This document shows, one piece after another, positions 20,301 through 30,420 of a stretch of DNA of 38,467 nt (within the stretch, counting starts at the first letter, position 1; every line of letters begins with the position of its first letter). A program made the position numbers and the translations under genes. The notes beneath the pieces were generated by a model. That model was not told the origin of the DNA and did no database searches. It saw only the letters and a program-made list of their open reading frames with translations. Location of the stretch: positions 1 to 38,467 of the forward strand of contig MSJI02000451.1 in assembly GCA_001931905.2 (NCBI GenBank). Direction: 5' to 3'. Source of the stretch: Cladosporium sp. IMV 00045. Lineage: Eukaryota; Ascomycota; Dothideomycetes; Cladosporiales; Cladosporiaceae.

Positions 20301-22085
20301 AGAGTTCGAGGGTATATGCAAGAATCTTCCGTGTCTGCCCTGACGTAGCTGCTGTACCTCGTCCTTGACATACGTTTCAATGTCTTTTGCAGTGCTCTTT
20401 GCCTCAATTTGAAGCGGGGTGGTACCAAAGTCTTCAAAGGCTTTGACTATATCAGACTCTCTCCGGCTCGTGACGAAAGCTTTTGTCAGCTTGTGATCCT
20501 CTGAGACGGTGCAGAGAAACTCTATCATGTTTGTTCGATTTTCTTGAGTACATTCGTCCAGAGCATCCACTACCATGAAAACTTCACGGTATTTCTGTAC
20601 CACGGCCATGAAGTCCTCGCAGTTGCCCACAATACTCGATGACCTGTCCGTTTCGTAAGAGGTAAGCAGATGCTGAGGCATGTCTTGGATATCTCCGCTC
20701 CCCCAGCACAGCTGTTTGAGCATTGCACAGATGACATGGGGCAGATTCTGCGAACCATCTGACTGTTGCTTGTAATCGTAGTAGATGAAAGCGATGCCAA
20801 CATCATCGGAAAGCGCCCGACTACGAGAAATGTGCTCCAAGACGTGCGACCTAAAGAACATGTCAGCGTATGCCAACATATATTGCATTTGACATCGGCT
20901 GTACACTTACGCCAGGACAGACTTCCCGGTTCCGGCTGATCTTGTTAGCATGGCTTGTACGAATGCGTGAAGACGGGGAAGCCACTTACGACCTCCGTAG
21001 CACCACAGAATAGCGGATTGGTCAGAGGTATACCACTTCTCAAATCGAGGCTCGGTGAGCAGCCAGTCTCCAGTACCCGGGTGCTTTTTGGCGTTTATTC
21101 TTTGGTGAGGCTCTTCAAAGTCGGAGCTTGAGAGCCACGCCAAGAACTCCCTCCTTTTCCTAGCTGAAGTTGGTCAGTAAATTATTTCTGCACATGTTGA
21201 ATCCGACATAAACGAGTGAAGTACTATACCCTTCTCTTGCAGATTTGCCTCGAAGTTGGTGTCCAACAAAACGCCCGCCGCCGAATGAAGCAATGCATCC
21301 AAGTGATGCTTGAAGTTGCTCTTGATTGTGCCAAATTCAGCTTCGAATGGCACCCAGTTTACCCGCCAAAAGATCCTGAAAGATGTCCATTTCCTTTTTT
21401 GCCCATTCTGGTCCGTGAACACTTTGTTTGCGCTCAAACAGAATTTGAGCAGGTCACCATAAGCTGCGGCCAGCGCCTCATGAAGGACTTTCTGTTCCGG
21501 TGGTGCTTTTGCATATTCTGCAAGCGGCTCAAGGAAATCTCCAAGACGACATATCATATCAGCAAGCTTGGAAAAAAACTCAACAAACCCAATGGCGACA
21601 TCGAGCACGACTCGAATGGCGCCAACGACGATTGACGAAGGATCAGGATTGGCTTGAATCGCTATCGAGATGCCAGCCATGAACTTATCCAGCAATCTGA
21701 GCGTCGCCTCAAGCTTAGGAGCACATTGCCGAAAGCTTGATGCGTCATGGTGATTCTGATCGAAGGTACTGATTCGATCTAGCATTGTCTTCTCGTCTAT
21801 TGTGCGAGATGCATTGCGGAAGGCGTCTTTCTCAGCGTTTGGGAGATCGGCGAGATGTTTCTCAATTGCTGCTGCCAAAGCGACGTTCTGCTTGTGAACG
21901 ATAGACCCCGCAGCGTAAGACGAAGCTGCTGGGTGAGATGATTGGAGGGCATCCGCAGAAGAAGAGACGGGACCAGCGGCCGGGTTGGCAAGCTGTGTGG
22001 GCGGCGAGGGCGGGCGGGGGCTGGTCGACCGTGGGCGGAGAACAGGCGTAAACAAGCGCTTGATGTGCGCCTTTCCAGAAGGCAT
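17304..22085 (-). CDS. NLR-like STAND receptor: helical N-terminal domain, NACHT, ankyrin repeats
   Basis: Five exons: 22085-21230, 21163-20990, 20935-20911, 20850-20254 and 20172-17304 (1,506 aa counting the N-run). The introns have GTATAG, GTAAGT, GTAAGT and GTAAGT donors. The first in-frame ATG is 22085. Residues 60-285 form a helical domain with DPSSIVVGAIRVVLDVA, FFSKLADMICRLGDFLE and EYAKA, the Goodbye/DUF7708-like type found at the front of fungal STAND proteins. RKRREFLAWLSSSDFEEPH and GTGDWLL (287-320) lead into NACHT: Walker A GGPGTGKSVLA (342-352, mostly on a 25-nt exon), Walker B FMVVDALDEC (443-452), sensor AFVTSRRES. A winged-helix-like part follows, then an ankyrin array (about 864-1130) of near-identical units, broken by a 77-base N-run, and more diverged ankyrins to the C-terminus. 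After exon 4 the family motif GMFLWVQLQLQSL is present but one base out of frame with the rest; the downstream acceptor at 20173 avoids this. Likely role: non-self or pathogen sensing, cytosolic. Confidence 0.85.
18474..19235 (-). repeat. tandem 99-bp ankyrin-encoding units, near-identical
   Basis: Units start at 19235, 19136, 19037 and 18938, then after the N-run at 18770, 18671 and 18572, each exactly 99 bp (33 aa) apart. Units 18770-18672 and 18671-18573 differ at only two positions by eye; the unit from 18572 differs from them at a few more, clustered at its 3' end. Each encodes NAL[QH]AACLRGHEK followed by VVGILLEKGAEVNA. Variation concentrates at few codons: CLRG, CFGG or CFEG; VVGI, VAAM or LAAM; and the residues after NA.GG (DF, HY, DY, HH). 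Such DNA identity means recent duplication or ongoing conversion. The diverged unit starting at 18473 (CVYGHETTIRLL) marks the edge of the array. Confidence 0.92.
18772..18848. other. assembly gap (77 N) inside the ankyrin array
   Basis: A run of 77 unknown bases. Units on the two sides start 168 bp apart (18938 and 18770), which keeps the codon frame but is not a multiple of 99. So the gap length is probably an estimate, and the true repeat number is unknown. Confidence 0.95.
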
Positions 22086-24261
22086 TGTGCTATCTGATCG
22101 ATAAACATGCAATGATACTGTAAAGATGAATGCAAGGCATAGATAAAAGCCAGCAGAGAAGCGAGCAGAGAAGCATTAATAGATGCTAGAAGCACAGCTG
22201 AAAACTGCTCGTCGCACCAGTCTAGGCCTGCGAGCGCGAGGATTGGGTAGGACCTGATGGGCTAACCCTGCATGTTGCTTGACGATGCGGGTTGCTGGAC
22301 GCACAGCAGCCTAAGTCGACGAGGCTATGGTGGTCAGCAAGTCTTCCTGGTGTCACAGCTACCTACTTACCATGAAAGGCTCGTGATTCGAATATTAATG
22401 CAGTGATTGGATACGAGGGACCAAAGGCACCAAATTTCTAGCAATATCGAATTGCTTGACAAAATCTTCTTCCCGGGCCACTGCAGCTAATTACACTGAG
22501 TAGAGACGAAACGTGCTAGGAGGCCACTTGGATTGCGTGAGCAGGCAATGCTGTGTACATGTGTGCTGCAAGTGGCGTTTTGATGATCAGCTGCGCCATG
22601 TGCTTGCAATTACTGAAGCCGCGAGTGAGATCTGCGGTTGTTAACAAGTGATACGAGGAAACCTCTCGCTGTGGGTTAATCAGTCAGATTGTGCTTCGTC
22701 CTTGGTTCTCTGAAGCGTAGCGATAGCGTGCAGGAGATAGGCTAGCAGAGGAGTAGACACGTGCACATGGAGCGCAGACTGCATTCGTGCTTTCGCAGGG
22801 GTGAAAAAAAGAGCAAATTAGCGAATTTTTATGCCTCTTACAGCTGCAGTCTGCATGTAAACTATACATGGATCCGAGACGGCTTCAAAAAACCCTGATG
22901 TGAGTGGTGGCCTCTTGGACTGGTTGGACGACAAGTTGTCGAGGATAGATATCGCAGAAGGCTGATGCGTCTGCGATTCGCGGTACTCTCAAGGTGCACA
23001 GCAGCGTCAGCCCACAGGTCAGTTCAGTCGCCATTCTGCATGGATAGCACGCACACATCGCCACAAAATATCTGCCTGCTGTACCAGCAAAGGTGGCGCC
23101 ACTTCAGCCTAAGGCCTGCGGCTTAGGCCGAGCTGATCTGTCTTTTTGTGCGTCTCATCCATGAGGCACGCACCTTAGCACGACTGGGATCTAGCCGATA
23201 CTGTAGTCATTGAGCATGAGAGTGAGCTTTCGTGCGTGGACTCGTTGTGATATAGAAGCGATGCAGGCAAACAGTCCAGCCCAGTAGATGTGGGAGTAAT
23301 CAAGTCCGAAAAGATTGGCATCCCGCCCGGCCTGAGGGGGGAAGCTGCGACGCGACAGGCGAAGAAGTCTCGCATGTCAAGCTGTAGGTAGAAAGACATG
23401 CACTTCTTACCGCAGCTGTAGGCGGCACGAGCTGAAGTGGGGGCCAGGCATCAGACCATTCGGTGCGCTCATGTTTTGCGATGGGTGTGATTTGCCGCAT
23501 GTGGCACTCCCCTTCAGGCTGACATGCAGGATCTTCTCCTCTCCGATTGTCGAGGGAGTGTAGTTGGTTACCTTAGGCAGCTACTGCAGTGCGTGCCTTT
23601 CATTAGTCTAGAGGGGTGTTTTGGTAGGTCTCATCCCCATCTGTTCTCCGCCTTCGACAAAGCTGGGAGGCCGCGTGCGGTTGAAAGAAGACGAAAGAAT
23701 TGTGCCAAAGCTTCAGCTTTGGCAGCTTTTAGAGTTCAGGGCTAAAGATCAGGGTTAGGGTACTATTTCTCAACCTCCTACTTGTTCAGTCGCCTCAAGT
23801 TGGGGATCACGGAGGACCAGTGAGCCAAAAGAAACATCGCAATCAAAAATTGGGCATTATGAACAATCGTTATGAATCCGGTTCGGTGTACGATGTTTCG
23901 AAGAGCTTCCCTTGCTGTAATGCTCTGGCAATGACTTGTCCGCCTGCTCTAAAAACTACCCACAAGCACAAAATCAACAAAGTGAGCGGACACAGTTTTG
24001 CATTTGCGATGCCGAACAGGGCACTGGATCCAATATATTCGGCAGTGTATCGAGGCGCCACACCAAGTAGAGATGAGCGATCAACTATTTGAACAAAATG
24101 TTATCACGCAACGAAGCTAGCGCTCAACCTCGTCGTTTGGATTTGAAGCATCCATACCACGGAAGCCCAACGAGTTATCAATAAAAGATACTTGTTGGAA
24201 GACTTGCCAACCCCTAGAGCACCCGCATTGTCATTGGTAATGAAATCCATCCACAGTTCCA
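22086..24261. other. 2.2-kb intergenic region, no gene recognised
   Basis: The largest gene-free stretch, upstream of the NLR. Frames are short. Two small palindromes are visible: a seven-base-pair stem GCCTAAG/CTTAGGC at 23107-23128, and a nine-base-pair stem GCCAAAGCT/AGCTTTGGC with a two-base spacer at 23704-23723. A single GGGTTAGGG occurs at 23752-23760. No transposase, LTR or RNA gene was recognised. It should contain the NLR promoter near 22086-22500. Confidence 0.45.
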
Positions 24262-26291
24262 TCATGACGTCTTGCTCTTCTCCCGCTCTCCTGCGTCTCT
24301 CATCGTAGTATAAACAAAATTCAAGGTTGCAAATAAGATCGCGAACGCAACTCCAGCACCAGAAAACCCTTGGAAAGCATTCTTCAACATCGCTCCCACG
24401 ACGCATCCAATCAAGATGCATAGAAAGCCTGTCACTAGCACCATTGCAATGAAAAGTTCTGCATTAGGCCCCTCGATCACTCGAATGCCCCAGTAAAGCT
24501 GGAACGTGTCTTTCGCGATTTTGGCGCTTCCTTCGCGCTTCTTTGCAAGTCGTTCAAGGAATATTCGGCTTGAGCTAACGTATTGTGCATCATGAGGGAG
24601 GTATGTTCGGACAAGAAGTGCAAGAACTCGTTTGAGCTGATGGGCGTGTCCGGAAGCAACGGTACCGGGGAATACTCATACTTGCCAGAGCGAACCTGAT
24701 CCTCAGGAGGCAAAGCTTTTGGTTTGTCGTAGATGCCGACACGATACAGATCAGCACCCTTGCGCACTTCTGCTATGGAGAATTGCACAAAATGAACGTC
24801 CCATGGACTTCGAAACCAGCGATACGGGCTTTTGTAACTCGATTTGTAGTATGCCCGCCGTATTTCGTCTGACATTGATCAGCTTATGCAATGATAACCT
24901 GGAAGCCCGAACTTACGGAAAAGTCGGATATCATTGTCAACGATTGAATGTCCATCACGATTTCTAATTGGCATTTCCTCAAGGACTGTTACATGTGGTC
25001 CAGTCTTTACACAAAGCTCAAGAAAGGAGCACGTGTTGGGCGAAGAGGTATCAGGATGTCGCACATCTCCCGGAAGACTCTCTTCGAGAGGCATTTTGCC
25101 TTTGTGCACTTCGGTGATATCCACAGATCGTGTTCTTGCAGAGCCAGACGGCGAGGACACTTGCCCTCTACTGCTTATATGTGGAGAATTTGATGAAGAA
25201 GCGTCATTATGGGCTGGACGCGCAGCACAGACCTGCAGTTCTGCTTCCAATATGCGAGCAGATGTGGGTGGTTCCGCACTATAGTCTCCATACAAGAGAT
25301 TCCCACAGGAACAGGTCCACTCGATGCGCGTAAGACCAGTGCGGAGACCCGGCCGGAAGTACCGTAGGAGCATGATACCAGTCGAGGATGATTGAAGCCG
25401 TCGCTTAAGAAAGACCTTGAGCCTTCTCGTGAATATGTCCGCCTTAAAGCGGTATTCGAGCGGTTTCTCCAAAGACGCCTCAGTAGTCACAATGTTGGAA
25501 GAGGCATTTGCGGCTGGATCAATCACCAAATCGGTGTCCTCAGCGGTCAGGGTGCTTACGTAGGGATCGGCAAGGCTGAAAGGTTCATCCTTTGCAGCGT
25601 ACTGACTCGTCGAGCCACCTCTCGCGATCTCTGCCCTCGGAGTATGGCCGAGGAGATCTTCGTAGAACCTTAATACGTCTGAATCTGCTTCAGAAGACGT
25701 TCTCTGTTTATCCGGCAGGTAGGTCAACGTTTGTGAGTCGTTCACAATCTCAGCGTCGCGCTGATCTTCCCATGCACGCTGCTTTGCTTTTCTTTCAAGC
25801 TCCTGCTGTTCTGCCATACGGCGCTCTTGCTTCCTTCGTCCGAATTCACGCTGTCGTAGTTGCCTCTCTTCCTTCTCCCTGTTTGGGACTCGATTTTGGA
25901 AGACACCGGCGATTGCTGTGGTTACTACCCCAATAAAGCCAGAGCCCGATGAACGGCTTGTCTTCTTTTTCTGGCCATCCCTAGTCGGCTTGCGAGTACG
26001 GGTCTCTCGAGATGAGATCGGAGATGAGCGCCTGCGAGTGTAATAGGAGTCGTCAGAGTAGGCAGATGGAGAGTTGTCGCGGTGCAGCTTCTTGCGGATA
26101 GTAGGCTCCGAGTCTCTGCCATCATTTCGGTTTTGAAGTCGGTCGATCTTTCGCACATCGTTGCGTGCGTCGTAGTCATCATACCGATCATCATACCGAT
26201 CATCGTAAAGGCCGTCGTACCGCTCGGTGTACCCATCATCATACCGACTTTCATAAGAAGATCGGTTCTCCCTGTCGCGGCGGCGCGACAT
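24262..26291 (-). CDS. conserved fungal protein, disordered N-terminus, C-terminal membrane part out of frame
   Basis: Exon 1 is 26291-24917 and exon 2 begins at 24868 (48-bp intron, GTAAGT...CTGAT...TCAG). The join gives DNDIRLFHEIRRAYYKSS and then WFRSPWDVHFVQFSIAE, a pattern I recognise from an unnamed, widely conserved ascomycete family. Parts in order: Arg/Asp/Tyr-rich disorder with DDRYDDRYDDYD repeats (about 15-45); a charged coiled coil (about 135-195); a cysteine motif in TRIEWTCSCGNLLYGDY; the RRAYY/VHFVQFSI block; EHTSLMMHNTLAQAEYSL. As sequenced, frame 1 stops at 24477-24479 after FTGAFE (588 aa). The expected continuation VIEGPNAELFIAM with two hydrophobic helices (24480-24262) follows at once, shifted by one base. 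Either one G is missing (GAGTG for GAGGTG) or the gene has lost its membrane anchor. Function unknown. Confidence 0.75.
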
Positions 26292-26621
26292 GACGATGTG
26301 AATGCGGTGGCAGTAGGTCGCAGATTACAGACGGCAAACAATATCGCATTACGAAGAGACGGCGGCGTATAGCTGACAAGGCTGGAGCAATGAGTCCAAC
26401 CGCGCTCCATCATGCAGTCAGCATCTACCCGCTGCATGAACGCCTCTCTTCATGCAGACTTGCGAGAATGTCACTTGCCGAGGCGATACTGGAAGGACAA
26501 TCAACACTCAATCTCTGAGACTTTTCAGTCCTAGAAACTTATCTGACTTGTTGTCGTGGCTTTTCACTTACTGCCACCATGTCAACACCTCCACCAACAC
26601 GTCTCAACACCACAGTTCCAA
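26292..26621. other. intergenic: promoter of the minus-strand protein, 3' region of chitin synthase
   Basis: The plus strand is strongly pyrimidine-rich toward 26620. Frames here are shadows or low complexity. No further feature is seen. Confidence 0.45.
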
Positions 26622-29511
26622 TCACGCCTCACCACTCCCCCTCCCCCGCTTACTCAACCTCCTCCGCCCCCTCCCATCAACACTTACACTCCTCCGCCTT
26701 CTCCTCCCCCTCCTCTCCTCCTGATCTCCCCGTCTCGGAACCCTGACCTCAACCTCCCTTTCCACCTCCGCCTCCACCTCGCCCGTAGGCGACTTAACGG
26801 CCAAACGAGTAAAACTCTTTCTCGCGAGCGGACTGCGGCCGGTGCGGGCTGCTGACGTGCCGGGGCGGTAGACCGGGAGGGGGAGGGTGGGTTGTTTGGT
26901 GGGCTCGGAGGGGTGAGTTGGGATGTAGGACTGTGGTGGTGTGGGGGGTCTTCGTGCTGGGAGGGTAGGGGGGAAGTGGAGGGAGGTTGTTGATGTGGAG
27001 GAGCGGGGGGAGGAGCGAGGGGAGACGCCTGGTGTTGATGCTGGGGTGGTGGCGAGTGGTTGGTCTCGATCTTGTCTTTCGTCGTGAGTTCTTGCCCCCT
27101 GATGAACGTATGCCCGACGTGGAGCCTCATAGTACGCGCCCCCAGCAGGCCGTTGAGCAGCTTGCTGATTGTGATAAGCCACGATGGCATCCGCGCCGAC
27201 GATACTCTCCACCCTTCTGGGGACCGGGATCGAGCGACTTGAAGACCTCGACGCCGGACCGACAGACTGGATACTGCTCCTGCGCGAATCGCCCGGCGTC
27301 ACAACCTCACCCGACACCCGTCTCGTCAAATCCGCACGCAAGACGCTCGAGTCGTTGATCTGAGCATACCAGCCACCGGGCAGGATTTCCGCCGGAGCAA
27401 AGCGACCTTCGAGATGATCTGGCGGCTGGAGAGGGGCGTGCATCCATCTGTTCGTGCGAGCTTCAGCCGCGGGTCTGAAAGTCTCGGGTTTGACGTTGAG
27501 GTCGTCTCCTGTCGCTTCGGCGTCGGCGATGGCTTGTTCTGCGGTCGTCTTTTCGTCTGCTTTGCCTGCGTCCGCTCGTGGGCCGCCCCAGGTTCGCTGG
27601 CCGGCCGTGAAGATGCCGTACTATTTGGTTGTCAGTCAGTGGTGTTCGAGTTCGGCTGACTAGGATTACTCACGACCATGTACAGCCAGTTGAAAGCAGG
27701 ATTGACGACGAACATGAGCGGGTAGAGCGAGATCTTCCACCGACCCAGCTTCGCGCTGAAGTAAATCATGAGAGCCCAGTTCAAGCCGAGCGAGACGGCT
27801 ATGAAGCCGACGGGCAGGTTCTTGACTTTTTGAGATGTCGTGAGCAGAGATATGACCATTATGAAGAAGAGCAGCGCCGTTGTTCGGATGGTATTCTGGG
27901 CGAGGCGAATGACCAGCAGGACGGGGTATCGTTTCCACAGACGAATGTCAGTCAGCATGCAGACTTCGTTGGTGATCAAGCCTAGGAACCATCTCCGTCG
28001 CTGCTTGAGCAGAGACTTGAAGGTCTGCACCGCTTCGGTTTTGCAGAATGCTCCGGTGTTCATCTGTATCTGGTAGCGTTCTCGTGCGCTCTGAAAGCTT
28101 GACAGTTAGCTGGAATGCCATCAATGGAAGTCACCAGGGCTGACACTCACAATCATGAACAAATGCGTCAAGAACCGATCCTCACCAAGGCGATTCTTCC
28201 AATAATCAAAATGATCCTCACATTGCTCTGCCTTATCAGCGAAGTAAAACTTCGCCAACTTCCTAAAAGCGCTGAACCGCAACATAGTAAGAGCGCCAGG
28301 CAAGCAAGTAACAGCACCGCAGCCACTCTCAACCGTCCGCTCAAAAAGCTGACCGTGAACGTACTCCATGTCCTGCAGCAGCGTGATCAACTTGTGCTTG
28401 ACGGTCGTGCTGGTGATGATGCCCGTCTGCGCCAACATGGTGCGGTTGCTGCCCGGTTTGAGCTCCATTTCGTACATGAAGTTCTGGATGCAGTGGGCGT
28501 CGAGGATGCAGTCGCTGTCGATGAAGAGCATGAACAAGTCGTCGTGGCGGCGGAGATAGTCTTGGTAGACCTTGTCGATCAGTTTGAAGGTTTTCTTCTG
28601 GCAGCTTCTCTTGCCGCCGTGAGGGAAGCGGGAGACGGTGATTCGACAGCGGCGGAAGGCAATGTCGATGCTGACTGGGAAGGTTTCTAGGGTGATGGGG
28701 ACGCCTAGTTTCTCGATGGTTCGTAGGTAAAGTTCGTTTTCTTCTTCGCCGTCGAAGGAAAGGAAGATGTGCAGACAGCTTGGAGGGTATTCACAGTCGA
28801 CGAGTGAGTCTACAGTGCGGAGGAGAATTTCTGGCTCTTCGTTGTAGCATGGCATGATGATCACCACTTTTGGTGCTGTATGTTCGTCCAGAACGTATTT
28901 GATCCGACGAGATCGACCGACATTCTTGGTGACGAGTTGGTAAACGCAGAAAAGCCACGGGACTACGAGCAGGCCAGCGAAGGAGTAGAAAGCGAACCTG
29001 TTGAGTCCTCATCAGTATCGATCAGGCGTTTGATGTACGAAAACCATGCGGTCGTCGACTCGGTAAGCGCTCGCATCTCGCAACCGCGACGAAGCCAGAA
29101 AAGGGGAAACAAACTACACAATATCAGTCAACCAACCACTCAACAATCAATCACCTCAACCCCAAAGAAGAAAAGGTAAGAACTCACCCACTGCAACCCC
29201 CCTCTCCACCCCCCGTCCCCCTTCCCCTCCTCCTCACCCAACCCCCCACCCAACCACCCCCCCACAACCCCCGGCAACGGCAGCGTAACAAGCATCACCG
29301 GCAAAAACACCAATCTCAACACCGTGAACAAAACCATATTCCCCACCGCCAGGAAGCGCACACTCCAACTCTCAGCTTTCGCAAACACCTTCGCGAGACA
29401 GAACAGAAAAGCCAGAAGCCAGAGGACCCATTCGAGCAGGGCGAGGAGGGAGAGGGGGAGCAGGAAGGAGGTGTAGATTATGTCTGGGAGGGGGAAGGGT
29501 TGAGAGGCCAT
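26622..29511 (-). CDS. chsD: chitin synthase, class VI (ChsD-like)
   Basis: Membrane glycosyltransferase polymerising GlcNAc from UDP-GlcNAc into cell-wall chitin. Well-supported exons: 29511-29188, 28997-28151, 28090-27674 and 27620-26622. Introns of 60 and 53 bp at 28150-28091 and 27673-27621 have GTGAGT donors. Motifs: N-terminal membrane helices (residues 10-80); PKVVIIMPCYNEEPE; LFIDSDCILD; ESGCGAVTCLPGALT; GEDRFLTHLFM; QRRRW (the QxxRW-type catalytic motif) in exon 4, followed by more membrane helices up to FNWLYMV. The C-terminal 330 residues are a disordered Pro/Ser/Arg-rich tail. There is no myosin motor or cytochrome b5 domain, and the length (about 870 aa) and motif spelling fit class VI. 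The join between exon 1 (GGLQW) and exon 3 (FAFYSFAGLLVVPWLF) is one base out of phase if direct; a 32-nt exon at 29076-29045 would repair it, but the extra residues look unlike the family. Confidence 0.9.
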
Positions 29512-30420
29512 TGAGATATGGGTGTGGATGTGGGTGGGTAGTGGGCTCAGTAACCAAACATCGAAAGACGTGAGCTCGAATGGAAGAAGCAGGATAATTT
29601 GGTGACAACTGCAGCGGTGCCACGACAGCAGCTAAGCCCCGGCCCGTCCGCGCAAAAGGCAGGTACCCGAAAGAGAAATCGACGGTGGCGTTGATGTTGT
29701 GCGATGTGTGAGGTGTGTGCGACGGTGGCTTTGTGAGGCTTTGCTGAGCCGCTGCGCATGGGAGGAAAGGATGAGGAATGGGTCGGGAATAGTGATTTGG
29801 TTTCTGAGAGTGGTGCGTTAGATCGCGGTGGCGGCTGTGGCGGTCGCAGATGCAGCGGTGACAGGTTTGAGGAGTGGATGAGGTAGACTCGTGCGTAGAT
29901 AGGTAGGCTGGCGGTGGTGAATGGATCAGTTCCCGGTGAGGTCGATGAAGTCGATGCGTCGAGCGCAATGGTATGGCAGATGTTGAATTAACGAGTGAAG
30001 GCGTGCAGGCATGAAGCGTTCCAATCGCGGCGAAAGATTGCCTCATGTTCTGCCAAAGCGACGAGGTGAAGTCGCACAACAAGCTCATCAACTTTCATTA
30101 CGACTTCTCATCCCTGAGCAGGTCAACAATCAGCCTCCATTTCCAGCTCAGCGCGCGTACTCGACCGACTAGACAGCAAGGAAAAACTCCGGAGAATATC
30201 AATCAACAAAAAAGCCTCGTACACAAAAGCTCAAATCAGGTAAGGTATATACAAACCACTGTCGCTCATGATTCCCAAGTCCATCGACCCATCTATATCC
30301 ATCCATCCATTCACTCAACATCCTCACTAAACAGCAAGTCTATCTCTTCTCTTCATCTCTCACTTCGCCCTTCTTCAACGTCCCAAACAAGCAAGTCATC
30401 ATCGAAACAGAAGCACAGAT
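29512..30420. other. intergenic: chitin synthase promoter
   Basis: It holds the chitin synthase promoter and the 3' flank of the carnitine acetyltransferase gene. A short CATC-type simple repeat lies around 30290-30312. No gene or RNA is recognised. Confidence 0.45.

Noticed and set aside
23704..23723. Palindrome with nine-base-pair arms
   Set aside because: Stem is perfect but isolated; no T-run, no partner repeat and no target-site duplication, so neither a terminator nor a transposon end is supported.
23752..23760. Telomere-like GGGTTAGGG
   Set aside because: A single copy; too short to indicate an interstitial telomere.
24477..24482. Programmed ribosomal frameshift in the membrane-protein gene
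   Set aside because: No X-XXY-YYZ slippery site and no obvious downstream structure; a missing base is simpler.
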